A DNA stretch of 64,000 bases from Solen grandis. Lineage: Eukaryota > Mollusca > Bivalvia > Adapedonta > Solenidae. Positions 1 through 12,063 of the stretch are shown in pieces. The notes under the pieces were generated by a model. It was given only the letters and a program-made list of their open reading frames with translations, searched no databases and was not told where the DNA came from. The stretch spans positions 620,001 through 684,000 of the forward strand of contig CM037791.1 in NCBI GenBank assembly GCA_021229015.1, read 5' to 3'. Numbering within the stretch: position 1 is the stretch's first letter; each line of letters begins with the position of its first letter. Made by a program: the position numbers and the translations under genes.

Positions 1-62
1 TCAGGCTTTATGTGGTACCTATTAAGTGCGTCAAAATGTGTCTATATGAGGGAAAGGGTTAA
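1..62 (+). mobile_element. piggyBac-type MITE, right end only (cut by window start)
   Basis: The first 62 bases match the right end of the 241-bp element at 2276-2516 and finish with the same terminal inverted repeat, ATGAGGGAAAGGGTTAA. The rest of the element lies outside the window. TTAA ends next to CCC/GGG termini are the hallmark of piggyBac-superfamily insertions, so this is read as a non-autonomous piggyBac-type MITE. Confidence 0.7.
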
Positions 63-423
63 CTCATTCTCATCATCATTTTGAAGTATCCCAATTAATG
101 ATTAATATAACTAGATGCCCAAGGGCAACATGTCTAGCCCGCCAAAGGATACCATATTGAACAGAATACCTACGAGAGGCATTGTAGAAGATGTAGTTGT
201 TTTAAAATTTAATAAGGTTTCATCTATGCGGATTACAGCATTATGTATATAATCATGGGTGTGAACTGCAGTTTCTCAACTACATTATATATGTAGTGGG
301 ATGTCATAATAAAATGGTTAATCCCTGCCAGGGTAAATGTCGCGCTTAATTCAGCCAAAGATATGCCTAAAAAGATTGATATTATTCACTTAAGGTGGGT
401 ATAAATCAGGATGTAGAGTTTCC
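63..423. other. No feature seen
   Basis: AT-rich unique-looking sequence between two MITE copies. I see no coding pattern, tandem repeat or inverted repeat. Confidence 0.5.
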
Positions 424-650
424 TTAACCCTTTACCTCATACATATGCTTTTTGACGCCCCTAATATGTACCTTATAAAGCCTGATCTGCAAAAAGCAAC
501 AGTTAAACCTTTCCAAATTTAATGGTAAAAACCTAATTTCCAAATGACTGAGGAGCAGCCAACAGCATAAAACCTGATATGCCTGCGAGTTACTCACATG
601 CTGATCTTGTTTTATGCTGTTCAAATAGGTTTTTTTATGGTGTTCTGTAT
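424..650 (-). mobile_element. piggyBac-type MITE, diverged copy
   Basis: Begins TTAACCCTTTACCTCAT and follows the same internal order as the copies at 56092 and 62257, in inverted orientation relative to 2276: a region like TTTTGACGC, then GCCTGATCTGC, then the central palindrome, here eroded (GCCTGCGAGTTACTCACATGC). The last ~15 bases including the right terminal repeat are lost around 650. The oldest copy in the window by divergence. Confidence 0.7.
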
Positions 651-652
651 AT

Positions 653-715
653 TCGAACCTTCAAACTCCTGCTCCCGAAGTGGATGCATTAACCACTAGG
701 CCACGGGATCGGTTA
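653..715 (-). repeat. tRNA-derived SINE head (fragment)
   Basis: Read on the minus strand this holds an A-box-like GTGGCCTAGTGGTTAATGC followed at normal spacing by a B-box-like GGTTCGAAT, the internal RNA polymerase III promoter of tRNAs and tRNA-derived SINEs. No acceptor-stem pairing is evident and it abuts the truncated MITE, so it is a SINE remnant and not a tRNA gene. Confidence 0.5.
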
Positions 716-718
716 TGT

Positions 719-1262
719 TTTAGAACTTTGACCTCCAACTGTGAACTTGACCTTTGAGCTACGAAACTGGTTCTTGGGTATGACACTCCGTCTTACTAAG
801 CTTGACATTTGTGCCAAATTATTTGAAAATCCTTCCATCCATGATGAAGTTACAGCCCGGACAAGCAAAAAAGTACATGTTTTTTTAAATTTGACCTCCA
901 TCTGTGACCTTGATCTTTGAGCTATGAACCTGGTTCTTTTGCATGACACTCCGTCTCACTGAGCTTGACATTTGTGCCAAATTATTTGAGAATCCTTCAA
1001 TCCATGATGAAGTTACAACCCGGACAAGCAAAAAAGTACATGTTTTTGACCTTTGACCTCCATCTGTGACCTTGACATTTGAATTACAAATCTGGTTCTT
1101 GTGCATGACACACTGTCCCACTGAGCTTGACATTTGACATCCATGATCAAGTTATAGCCCGGACAAGACCAAATCCTGACGGACACACGCACATACATAC
1201 ACCGAACCGCCACTGTGACAACTAAGTCAAGCTCACTGCAATTGGGTTCCACAAAAACTAAC
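719..1262 (+). mobile_element. Pearl-like element: ~163-bp core repeat array with microsatellite and 3' tail
   Basis: A core unit starting near TTTGACCTCCA is repeated about 2.7 times (starts near 725, 890 and 1052; period ~163 bp). Each unit contains a GACCTTGA-type stretch, TGACACTCCGTC and AGCCCGGACAAG. The last, shortened unit runs into GACGGACACACGCACATACA and then a 3' tail with GTCAAGCTCACTGCAATTGG and CAAAAAC. Order of parts (core repeats, ACGG/ACAC microsatellite, tail with GCTCAC) matches the bivalve 'pearl' element layout. The overlapping minus-strand ORFs here are only translated repeat units. Confidence 0.55.
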
Positions 1263-2275
1263 AAAATTGCTTCCTTTAAGTACAAGTGATCAAACAGGAG
1301 GAGTACCTGTCACAGTTTGAGAAATTATCGGCTGAGGTGCAAAAATACATTCTATATCAGAGCTACAGATAACTTTTTCATGCAATGGGTTACATTTGCC
1401 CTATGACTTTTATAACTTGGATTTTTGTGCAATGTCATTGTGTTTTTGACAAATGTGAATTGGGCATTCTGTATGTTTGTATACAACTACCAACATTAAT
1501 TGAGTTTTCAAAAATTCTTTTGCTTTTAGTTACTCCAAGATTCTGAAAACTATTGATTTTTTGCCAAATATTCAAACACCCTGCTTACAATGTATCTGTT
1601 ACTCTGCTACACAGCTGTGTTAAGGTATTATAATTCACCTGGTTAATCTTAGAGGTTTTACAATGTCTCATTGGGCAGATATAGTGTTGCCAAACAAATA
1701 CAGAAAGATCTGATAACCTTGAAGAATTGCACAAAAATTATATAGGATATACATGTGTTATCAAGGGATGAAACATGGAGCTTGAGGAATCCATTTCATA
1801 TAGAGTCAACAAAGTATTTTGAAGAATCACCACATTGAGGAAGTGTGTGACCACTGTATTTCACATCTGCGAATTTACAATTACATGGATTTTTCTCATA
1901 GAAAAGGCCCAAGTATATGATTACATGTTGATAAGAAAGGCATACAGATAAACAAGGAACACATTGCTACATATATGTACAGAATGAGGTGTTTAAGAAA
2001 AGGTCAACTAGAGGTCAGTCTAGTGACAGGATATTGATTGGTAGATTGTGAAAGCAGCTGTGATAAAATGGCTCCTTTGGTAGGGAGCAGATAAACATCA
2101 ATTATGTGAATGACCTAAAACATTTTTTTAACCAAGGAAGTGCCTTTCATGATCCTGATTATAATTGGAATGATATCAGTGTTCATGTTTGTCTTGAATT
2201 TCAATGAGTCCCGGGGACATGAAGGCATACAAAATTTTGAGTCCCAAACAAACTTTACTAAAATCCCAACTGTTT
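1263..2275. other. No feature seen
   Basis: About 1 kb of AT-rich sequence with no coding signature or repeat that I can support. Confidence 0.5.
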
Positions 2276-2516
2276 TTAACCCTATCCCTCATTGAGGAAA
2301 CCATGAAAAGACCTATGTGAACAACATAAAACCAGATCAGCCTGTGAGTAACTCGCAGGCTGATCAGGTTTTATGCGGTTTGCTGCTCCTCACTGGTCTG
2401 GAAATGAGGACTTATAATTAGATTTGGTAAGGTTTAACTGTGGTTTTCTGCAGATCAGGCTTTATGTGATACCTATTGAGTGTGTCAAAATGAGTCTATA
2501 TGAGGGAAAGGGTTAA
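2276..2516 (+). mobile_element. piggyBac-type MITE with internal palindrome (complete, 241 bp)
   Basis: Starts TTAACCCTATCCCTCAT and ends ATGAGGGAAAGGGTTAA, a 17-bp terminal inverted repeat with one mismatch and TTAA at both borders. About 45 bp in lies an imperfect palindrome: CATAAAACC, GATCAGCCTGTGAG, a TAA loop, CTCGCAGGCTGATC, then GGTTTTATGC. It has no ORF. TTAA target duplications next to CCC ends identify the piggyBac group; the autonomous partner is not in this window. Confidence 0.8.
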
Positions 2517-4129
2517 GAACCAATCTCTAAATCACGTCACTGAACTTTTTGTTCATGTATTATTTAGCAAATAATGTAGATCAAGACTAAAATGTTGCTA
2601 TGGGTCTGTACAGAGTTTCCAATTGAAAATCGGCTGCTTGCAAAAATGTGTTTTACATTTAGATGCAAACCAAACCATTATTACAGTGTTTGTGTCTCGG
2701 TCGATAAATTTCACTGACCACTTTAAATCTTTCTCTTTCAACTGTGATTCTAGAAAATGTCTTTCTTTCTTTTCCATACTGATGCCATCTTACATAATAG
2801 TTTTCTTTACAAGCGATGCCACAACACATCATTGCAAAACTGATTTTTTTTTTATCAGAAATACTTCAGTTTAAACTTTAATATGTGAAACTAGTCTTGG
2901 CAGGTGTTCTTGTGTCATATTGATATCCATATTGATATAATGGAAATTTGATCGCTCTCTTTTTCAATCATACATGTAGAATGATTATATTCCAGTTATT
3001 TTCATAGGGAATTATGCCTGAGTTTTAACCAAGAGACACTGTGTCCCATGTTTGAAACGCTTTTGATAGTTTTTTGTCCCTGCCTAATTTGATATGATTG
3101 ATCACTGGATATGTTCATACTTAATATTTTTTTGCCAAATGTTAAATCATTTCAAATCAGATCTAAATTTGATCCTCTGTTTCCTCAATCTTATCTACAA
3201 TCCACTGTTTAACAGGGTTATTAACAGTGACTGTATGGCTCAAGTATGAAATGAAACCAGACAGCAAAAACCACAATGGAGTTATAAGATTATCTCGGAT
3301 TGACGATGTCAAAGTCAGCGGCTTTAGGCTTCTTTAAGATAAATAATTGAGATTATATATGTAAATAGACACACAACAGGCCTGACACCAGTGATCATAA
3401 CAACTCAACCTGAGCATGAGGTAACTTGAGCTATCACAATATGTGATTGATGACCCCCCCCCCCCACACACACACAATATAATACATGTATATATAAACT
3501 CCTGAGATAAGGTTAGGCCTACATCCAATTACCTCCCCTTGGAGACATCAGACATAATTAATTTTGCTCCATGCTCATCTCCATAAGACAATGGTGTACT
3601 ATCAGTGAAGTTTCCTTGAAATCCATCTACCAGTTTAAGAAGAGTTGCACCTATGAGATCAACGGACAGAGGGTGGGGTGTTCATAAATCACCCAATTCT
3701 GCCTGCTTTTCATTCAGCTCTCAATGCCATTTTAGCTGATTTTGACATATTTCATGAAAGAATGGTAAAATATCTTGTAATCCTGTGTATTTAAACTCAT
3801 AAAACCTAGCTATTACTTTTAAATCCAGTTCTAAAATGCGCCATGTTTCACTGGTGATGTCAACAACTCCAGATGATCCAAGGGTTGGAAGTTTAACACC
3901 AAATAGGGTTGAATTCTCCTATGTAAAGTACTGGTCTAACCCAGAAACTATCAAAAGGAATAAGCATAATTAGGTTGTAAAAACTTGCATCTGAATCAAT
4001 ATCAAAGAAATTTTGTAATTCAACAAGATGGCCATAGTGGTCCCTAGATCCTTCCAATCCATCGACTAGATTCAAATTTTAGACACATAGTTTTTTTGGA
4101 ATACATAAGCTAACTTGCCAACCTATTAA
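2517..4129. other. No gene; short repeat fragments
   Basis: Mostly unique AT-rich sequence with a C-run near 3454. The stretch around 3905-3995 (TAAAGTACTGGTCTAACCCA) recurs in diverged form at about 4785-4880 (CAAAGTACTGCTCCAACCCA), so fragments of one dispersed repeat lie ~0.9 kb apart. Short ORFs here look random. Confidence 0.4.
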
Positions 4130-4697
4130 AGGTAGAGGACTATAAGGTGAACAATTTTGCCCCTTGAAATAAAATTCTGACCATTGATCTCAGGTGATGA
4201 TTTTTTGAAATTTTCTATATAGATTATATAAGAAAACTAGTCAATCCCTAGTGCCCTTATTTTTCAAGCGATCAACTTTATCTTAGCAATTATGGTAGAC
4301 AGCCATGAGGTGACCATTTGTGCAAAATGAAATTAAAATTCTGGCCATTGGTTTCATAGAAGGAGATCTTGAATTTTTCCATATATAGCATATTAGAAAA
4401 CTAGCTGAGCCCCAAGGGACCCCATTTTTAAAGAAATCAACTTTTGAAAATAAATCCTGACCAAATTTGGTTTCAGAAAAGAAGATATTTAAAGTTTTTA
4501 AAATAAAATTCTGTTGGTTGCCATGACAACCAGAGTTTTGCATGGATCAAACTTATTTTACCAACTGTCCTGAAGGGCCACCCAAGGATCATTAATGCCA
4601 AGTTTTATCAATTTCTACTCAGTGGTTTCAGGGGACATGTCTTTTAAGGCAAATTGTTAATGACAGACACAGCTTATCTTGAGCTCTGGTAAGCCAA
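4130..4697 (+). mobile_element. Degenerate pearl-like element
   Basis: Carries diverged versions of the core phrases seen in clearer copies: TTGCCATGACAACCAGAGTT, GCATGGATCAAACTTATTTT, CACCCAAGGATCAT, and the 3' sequence AGGCAAATTGTTAATGACAG followed by CTTATCTTGAGCTCTGGTAAGC, an eroded version of the 3' hairpin. The 5' border is uncertain. Confidence 0.5.
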
Positions 4698-5377
4698 AAT
4701 GGCATCATGGTTCATTGTTTGCCTACATGATTGCCAATCTGAACATTGTAGATTTGAAGAAAAAAAAACTTTCATGATCCTCCCTACAAGTGCAAAGTAC
4801 TGCTCCAACCCAAGAACCATCAAGAGAGATCTGTATAAGTTGTAAGATCTTATTTCTCAATCAATGTAAAAAGCAAGAGTATTAAAACTGAATCAAAATA
4901 CACAATTCCTAAAACTTCACATATATACTGGTGGTGGGTGGGTGTGTGTGCAGGAGACCAAATAAACAACTCAGGATGAGGTGACAGTAAAAGTGTCAGT
5001 ATGTTCTATACATCTGTTTCTTAAAGGAAGACAAGTATTGATGGGCCCCCACTTTCTATTGTAGGTCAGTACATTATGAGGTCAGCCGCCAGTTGTAGGA
5101 CTGTTAGCTAGATCAATACAAGAACACTTGACTTACATACAATGCGTACATAATATCCTACACTGTCAACGGGTATCACAAAAAATGACTGAACTAAAGA
5201 GACTCATGCCTTTTGAAACATTTTAAAAAAGGGCACTTCTGAATAAGTTGTTTTTTTTGTAGTCTCTTAAATCAATTCTACAGAATTACATATCAAAGCC
5301 TTTGCAAGGACTTGGTGAAAAGCTATGGTACCTACATGTACATATAAACAAGTAATTGGTGTTGCAAGCAACACATG
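4698..5377. other. No gene; repeat fragment at 4785-4880
   Basis: Holds the second copy of the dispersed fragment noted at 3905-3995 and a GT/GGGT-rich stretch near 4930-4950. Otherwise nothing recognisable. Confidence 0.4.
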
Positions 5378-5607
5378 AGTCCCCTACCGGTGAGGTGCAT
5401 AATTTTTCCATTACCATAGCAACCAGAATTTTGGTCCGAGAAGAAAACAACAAAGTGACGTGCAGAATCTCCATACTGCCATCTTTTCTTATACCAATTG
5501 TCAGAATATTATCTTGAACGGTTTTTAAGTTATCGCGGGATCCAGATTTCCGGACGGACGGAGGGCAAACCTATAGTCCCCTCCGGTGTAAACACTGGTA
5601 GGGGACT
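5378..5607 (+). mobile_element. 230-bp element with inverted ends and a 3' hairpin
   Basis: The 5' end AGTCCCCTACCGGTG is repeated inverted at the 3' end, CACTGGTAGGGGACT (one mismatch in 15). The 3' end also forms its own hairpin, because a second direct copy of the 5' end (AGTCCCCTCCGGTG) lies at about 5575-5588, just before the inverted one. The interior has GTTATCGCGGGATCC and GGACGGACGGAGGG. The layout parallels the larger pearl-like elements, with a different terminal sequence. Confidence 0.6.
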
Positions 5608-6219
5608 AATAAAGAAGCAGTTACAAGCTCCAAACTCTCAATATAAATATGACTAGAAATGATGGATTTTCTCCAATTAGCTAAAATAGGATTAGAAGTA
5701 AACAAGCCAATTAAATCAAGTTTGTTACATGTAATTAGTCAATTGTGAAGGTTCCCTCAACATTTCACTGAAATCCAGCCATTTAACGGAAGTTGCTGGA
5801 GAGGATTCTTGATGCTACAAAAATAGGCGACAACTATGTGAAGAAGCTTTGGCCAAAAAAATAGTCTTGTTTCTGGTTACAGGCTGAAAAAAATAATTTG
5901 GGTCAGTAGGTTGGCTGATTTTTGTTTGTTTGTTTCTTAAAGACTCGGAATATGGAAATGTAATTTTAGTAATTTAATAATAAACATGGATTGGCAACAG
6001 TTTTTATTTCTGTTTTTCATGTATTATGTTTGTATTTCTTTAAAGATGATGAGGCCGCAGGTGACTGCTCAGTAGCATCATTTCTATAACACGATCATAA
6101 AAAGCTTGCAAATAACATAAATATCATGGCTGTTACTGATTTCAATTTATAGAGGGCTGTCCCTAAAGTTTGAAGACTATGTGTCTATACCTCAAGAACT
6201 ATTTGATATTATAGAGTAA
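5608..6219. other. No feature seen
   Basis: Unique AT-rich sequence; no coding pattern or clear repeat. Confidence 0.45.
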
Positions 6220-6435
6220 AACATACACAGGTACATGACTTTGGTATGGAATTTATTTCTTTGAACTTTGGAAGAGGACCACCCATTGTTAGGAGCATTC
6301 CTGTAAAGTTTTATGAAAATTTATAAATGGCCGTGTATTTCATAAGGAGGAGATGTCGTTTAAGTTAATTGTTGACACCGGATGCCAGACATTCATCGGT
6401 CACAATAGCTCACCTTGTGACCAGGTGAGCTAAAA
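6220..6435 (+). mobile_element. Pearl-like element, 3' part
   Basis: Contains GGAAGAGGACCACC, CATTCCTGTAAAGTTTTATG, GAGGAGATGTCGTTTAA and TTGTTGACACCGGATG, ending with the 3' hairpin AGCTCACCTTGTGACCAGGTGAGCT followed by AAAA (split here as AGCTCACC and GGTGAGCT arms). Core repeats are absent or unrecognisable upstream, so this is a truncated or decayed copy. Confidence 0.6.
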
Positions 6436-8092
6436 TAAAGAGTGAAAGAACATTTTGACTTCTATCTGCATACCAATTTTCAGAAATCATTTTACTGACA
6501 TTGCACTTACTTGATGAATAATTGCTGAATCAAAAATTTCCAAAGAGAGGAACTGATAAACAAATGAGAGTAAAGAGCCAGAAAGACAGACATGTGCAGA
6601 GGTAAACGGTAAATTGTAAACCCCTTATGACTGAATCACCAGGGGAATTAACAGGTGCTCCAACTGTTCTTGAACAGAGATCTTCTGAGATTTTGTAAGA
6701 CAATGGCCTCTACACTAATCTGATGAATAAGGCAAATTTATGTTTTATATTATAGCATTAGTATAGATGATGGTTGTGGGGCATAATCTTTCTTGTCAAT
6801 GACATCATCATGAGAAACAAACACAATCGCATTAGGACAGTCTCAACCATATGAGCTCCTTTAGTCTGGCGCCACACTAAATTAAGTTTAAACTGATTTT
6901 CCAGGAGAGAAAGACTGTTCACTGGGTGTTCTCTCACACACTAGAATCAAAGCCTTTATCTAATGCTTTAAGACAGTATAATGCTATATTTTGGGTTCAC
7001 ATCTAAATATAGTGCATCATAATGCTACATTTGGGGTCCATGTCAAATATGGTACAACTCCATTATAACAAGTGCTGGGGCCCAAATCTAGATTTTGCAT
7101 AAAATTAAATTAGATGGCATTATTCGCAGATGCATGCATCTTCTGTCAACTAAACACATCAAAATTATAAATGATCTCTATATACATGTCTGTCATCCAA
7201 AACTTAAATCTTTTCTTAAACAAGGCCAAAATGTGCAGCTAACTAATTATATCCACTCGTAATAACTGGGCTAAATGCATCATCTAGTTATTAGCCATGA
7301 ATATTTAAGCCCTACCTTTACTATTCATGTCAACTCTTCACAAACAGTATCAAACAAAAACATGTTTTCTTTTGTGTAAACCATGTCAACCACTGACTAC
7401 CTTTTTATCCTGGTGTCGCTTTTGGATAGTCTGTAAATCAGTTTGAAAATCTATCAGTCAGTAAACATATGAAAGGCCCATTGTCTTTATTCTTATCTGA
7501 AAATATACCAATTTCTACCTGTTCATAACACGACTGTAAAAAGACGAAATTTTCTATACATAAAAAAATCATGATTCAAGTACTTTGAAAGCTGTCTTTT
7601 CAAATTACTGGTCACATTTATAATCCATGGGTTTTATTGGATTGGCAGTTTGAGCTCCATTTATAATTGATTTAAACTTACAGTTTCAGTAAAAATGGCG
7701 AATGCAGTCAAAAAAGTGATGCCTGAGTACTATTTTTGTATATGAACATGGAAGAAATATTGTCTATTGTTAAATGTAGAATAATCATTTACATATAGCT
7801 CTAGTTCATTAATTGTGGCATAAGTTCATGTGGTTTAAATTACAGTACAAAACATGGAGGTTATAAATATTCCATAAGTGTCAGGGTTAAAAATAACTTA
7901 CATAATTGACAGTGATGATACATTTTTTTCTGCTAAAGTAAGATTTTATGTAAAGAATTTTGAATTCAAACAAGAGGACTAAGACAGCTCTGTTTAACTC
8001 ACCCGTAAAGAGTTGTCAACCCAGACCTAATAAATGTTCTGATATCAGCTGGAATGAATCTTGGCCAAGAGATTAAAGCAATATATGTTTTA
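6436..8092. other. No gene; possible element 5' remnant at ~7968-8090
   Basis: Unique AT-rich sequence with a loosely repeated pair around 6980 and 7020 (ATAATGCTA, TTTGGGGTCC). Around 7968-7990 the phrase CAAGAGGACTAAGACAGCTC then TAACTCACC resembles the 5' start of a pearl-like element that was cut short. Confidence 0.35.
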
Positions 8093-9122
8093 ACATGAGG
8101 GCCAAGATGGCCCTTAAATCGCTCACTTGAATTTGGTTTGTTGTAGAAAGGCTGGAACCATGAGAGGATACTATATACCAAATATCAAAGCTGAAGGTCT
8201 GTATGTTTCTAAGAGAAGGCATTTTATAGTTATGCATTCTGGTTGCCATGGCAACAAAAGTTCTTCATGATCCAACCAATGGTTTCAAGATTTTTTTGTT
8301 TTCCATATAAAGTTCCATACTAAATCTGGGTGTGGTTTGCGGGAGTGTCCTCATGTAAACCCTCATGATACACATATTTGTTGATAGTGTTGAGGCACCA
8401 GAAGCTGATGCTACATGTATGTATCAAATATCAAATCTGTAGGTCTGTATGTTTCTGAGAAAACCCATTTTGAAGTTATGCTTTCAGGCTGCCATGTCAA
8501 TAAAAAAAAAAAAAAAAAAGAATTTGCATTAGGCCATCATAAGTATCATTTTGGTAAAATTTGATGAAAATCCATTTGGTAGTTTCAGCGAAGATTATTG
8601 AAATTGTTGACGCAGAACAACACAAATTATATCTTCTGGTTCTTCTAGTTGCCATGGCAACCAAAGTTCTTCATAAAATTCAATAAAAATTAGAAATAAG
8701 CCTCAAGCTTACATTAGTATCATTTTAGTAAAATTTGGTGAAAATAAATGGAGCGGTTTCAGAAAAGAAGATTTTTCAAGAATTCCCTTTGGGTGTGGCC
8801 CATTGTGACCCTAGAGGCACAATTTTTGCACTGATGTTGAGGCAACATGAGCTGATGCTATGTACCAAACATCAAATCTGTAGGTCTTTATATTTCTGAG
8901 AAAAGGCATTTTAAAGATTTTATCCTCTGGTTGCCATGGCAACCAGAGTTTTTCATGGAATTGAAAAGAAAAATAGGAATTTGCATAAAGCTATCATAAG
9001 TATCATTTTGGCAAAATTTGATGAAAATCCATAAGGTAGTTTCAGAGGAGAAGATTGTTGAAACTGTTGGCGCATGCCGAACGCCGAACGATGGACAATC
9101 AAGTGATCACAAAAGCTAAAAA
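8093..9122 (+). mobile_element. Pearl-like element, ~1.0 kb, complete but diverged
   Basis: The 5' end has an internal palindrome (GAGGGCCAAGATGGCCCTT) followed by AAATCGCTCACTTGA. The interior holds diverged repeats of a unit with CTGATGCTACATG, ATCAAATCTGTAGGTCT, GTTGCCATGGCAACCAGAGTT, GGTAAAATTTGATGAAAATCC and TTTCAG near 8160, 8400 and 8850. It ends with TTGTTGAAACTGTTGG, a decayed ACGG-like stretch (GCCGAACGCCGAACGATGG) and GTGATCACAAAAGCTAAAAA. The 3' hairpin itself has been lost. The small minus-strand ORF at 7999-8181 is incidental. Confidence 0.65.
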
Positions 9123-9231
9123 GATTAATTACATTGTAATGAAAATAGATGCTAGAGTGTCAACAAAGTACAATTTGGCACTTATTATAATTCAAGGGCA
9201 ATAACTTCAGACATTTTGGTGCAATATTAGC

Positions 9232-12063
9232 CAAAACTGAACTAATCTAAGATATTATAGCTACCATATATCAACAACAAATACAATCTAACTACCACAC
9301 TGAGATATTATAGCTACCATAGATCAACAACAACAATCTAACTACCAGGCTGAGATATTATGGCTTCCATAGATCAACAACAAAAACAATCTAACTTAGT
9401 TACCACACTGAGATATTATGGCTACCATAGATCAACAACAATCTACCAGGCTGAGATATTATGGCTTCCATAGATCAACAACAAAAACAATCTAACTACC
9501 ACGCTGAGATATTATGGCTACCATAGATCAACAACAAAAACAATCTAACTACCACACTGAGATAATATATGGCTTCCATAGATCAACAACAAAAACAATC
9601 TAACTACCACACTGAGATAATATGGCTACCTTATATCAACAACAAAAACAATCTAACTACCACACTGATATATTATGGCTACCATAGATCAACAACAAAA
9701 ACAATCTAACTACCACACTGAGATATTATGGCTACCATAGATCAACAACAAAAACAATCTAACTACCACACTGATATATTATGGCTACCTTATATCAACA
9801 ACAAAAACAATCTAACTACCACACTGAGATATTATGGCTACCATATATCAACAACAAAAACAAATTAACTACCACACTGAGATATTATGGCTACCATATA
9901 TCAACAACAAAAACATTTAACAACCAGGCTGAGACATTATGGCTACCATAGATCAACAACAAAAACATTCTAGCTATAATGTACATGTACCAGGCTGAGA
10001 TATTATGACTACCTTATATCAACAACAAAAACAATCTAGCTATAATGTACATGTACCAGGCTGAGATATTAAGGCTACCATAGATCAACAACAAAAACAT
10101 TCTAACTACCAGGCTGAGATATTATTGTACCATAGATCAACAACAAAAACAATCTAACAACCAGCCTGAGACATTATGGCTACCAAAGATCAACAACAAA
10201 AACAATCTAACTACCACACTGAGATAATATGGCTTCCATAGATCAACAACAAAAACAATCTAACTACCACACTGAGATAATATGGCTACCTTATATCAAC
10301 AACAAAAACAATCTAACTACCACACTGAGATATTATGGCTACCATATATCAACAACAAAAACAATCTAACTACCACACTGAGATATTATGGCTACCATAG
10401 ATCAACAACAAAAACAATGTAACTACCACACTGAGATATTATGGCTACCATATATCAACAACAAAAACAATGTAACTACCACACTGAGATATTATGGCTA
10501 CCATAGATCAACAACAAAAACAATGTAACTACCACACTGAGATATTATGGCTACCATATATCAACAACAAAAACAATCTAACTACCACACTGAGATATTA
10601 TGGCTACCATATATAAACAACAAAAACAATTTAACAACCAGGCTGAGACATTATGGCTACCATAGATCAACAACAAAAACATTCTAGCTATAATGTACAT
10701 GTACCAGGCTGAGATATTATGACTACCTTATATCAACAACAAAAACAATCTAGCTATAATGTACATGTACCAGGCTGAGATATTAAGGCTACCATAGATC
10801 AACAACAAAAACATTCTAACTACCAGGCTGAGATATTATTGTACCATAGATCAACAACAAAAACAATCTAACAACCAGCCTGAGACATTATGGCTACCAA
10901 AGATCAACAACAAAAACATTCTAACTACCAGGCTGAGATATTATTGTACCATAGATCAACAACAAAAACAATCTAACAACCAGGCTGAGACGTTATGCTA
11001 CCAAGATCAACAACAAAAACATTCTAACTACCAGGCTGAGATATTATTGTACCATAGATCAACAACAAAAACAATCTAACTACCACACTGAGATAATATA
11101 TGGCTACCATATATCAAAAACAAAAACAATCTAACTACCACACTGAGATAATATGGCTACCAAGATCAACAACAAAAACAATCTAACTACCACCTGAGAT
11201 ATTATGGCTACCATATATCAACAACAAAAACAATGTAACTACCACACTGAGATATTATGGCTACCATAGATCAACAACAAAAACAATGTAACTACCACAC
11301 TGAGATATTATGGCTACCATATATCAACAACAAAACAATCTAACTACCACACTGAGATATTATGGCTACCAATATAACAACAAAACAATTTAACACCAGT
11401 GACATTATGGACATGATCACAACAAAACTCTAGCTATAATGTACATGTACCAGCTGAATATGGATACCTTAATCAACAACAAAAACAATCTAGCTATATG
11501 TACATGTACAGAGTATTAAGGTACCATAGATCAACAACAAAAACATTTAACTACCAGGCTGGATATTTGCCATGATCAACCAACTTACAAGCTGAACATT
11601 ATGGCTACCAGATCAAGACAAACATTAATTCCAGCTGAGATATTATTGTACCTAGATCAAACAAAAAATCTAACACAGCTGACTATAGCTACCAAGATCA
11701 CACAAAAACATCTAACTACCAGCTGAATATATTGTACATAATCACAAAAACATCTACACAGCCGAGACTTATGGTACCAAGATCAACACAAAAACATTCT
11801 AATTACAGTGAGATATTATTGTACCATAGTCCACAAAACAATCTAACAACCAGCTGAGACATTACGCACCATAGATCACAAAACATTTAATACCAGGCTG
11901 ATATTATTGTACATAGTCACAACAAACAATCTAATACCACACTGAGATAATATATGGCCCATTATCAAAACAAAAATGTAACCACACTGAGTATATGGCT
12001 ACCATGATCAACAAAAAAAAATCTAACTACCACACTAGTAATTATGGCTACCATAGATCACAC
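9232..12063. repeat. 53-bp minisatellite array, left block, with higher-order repeat
   Basis: Head-to-tail units of about 53 bp, each with CTACCACACTGAGATATTAT, GGCTACCATAGATCAACAAC and AAAAACAATCTAA. Roughly 50 units are present with variants (CAGGCTGAGA versus CACACTGAGA; a longer unit with TATAATGTACATGTACCAGG). A block of several variant units at 9922-10190 recurs almost exactly at 10638-10907, giving a higher-order period near 716 bp, and a third eroded copy starts near 11385. From about 11380 to 12060 units show many 1-3-base losses. There are no spacers between units, so this is not a CRISPR array. Confidence 0.9.

Noticed and set aside
713..1285. Three overlapping minus-strand ORFs with repeated CVMHKNQ/MSSSV phrases
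   Set aside because: They are translations of the ~163-bp tandem repeat in different frames; the repetition follows the DNA period and gives no protein family.
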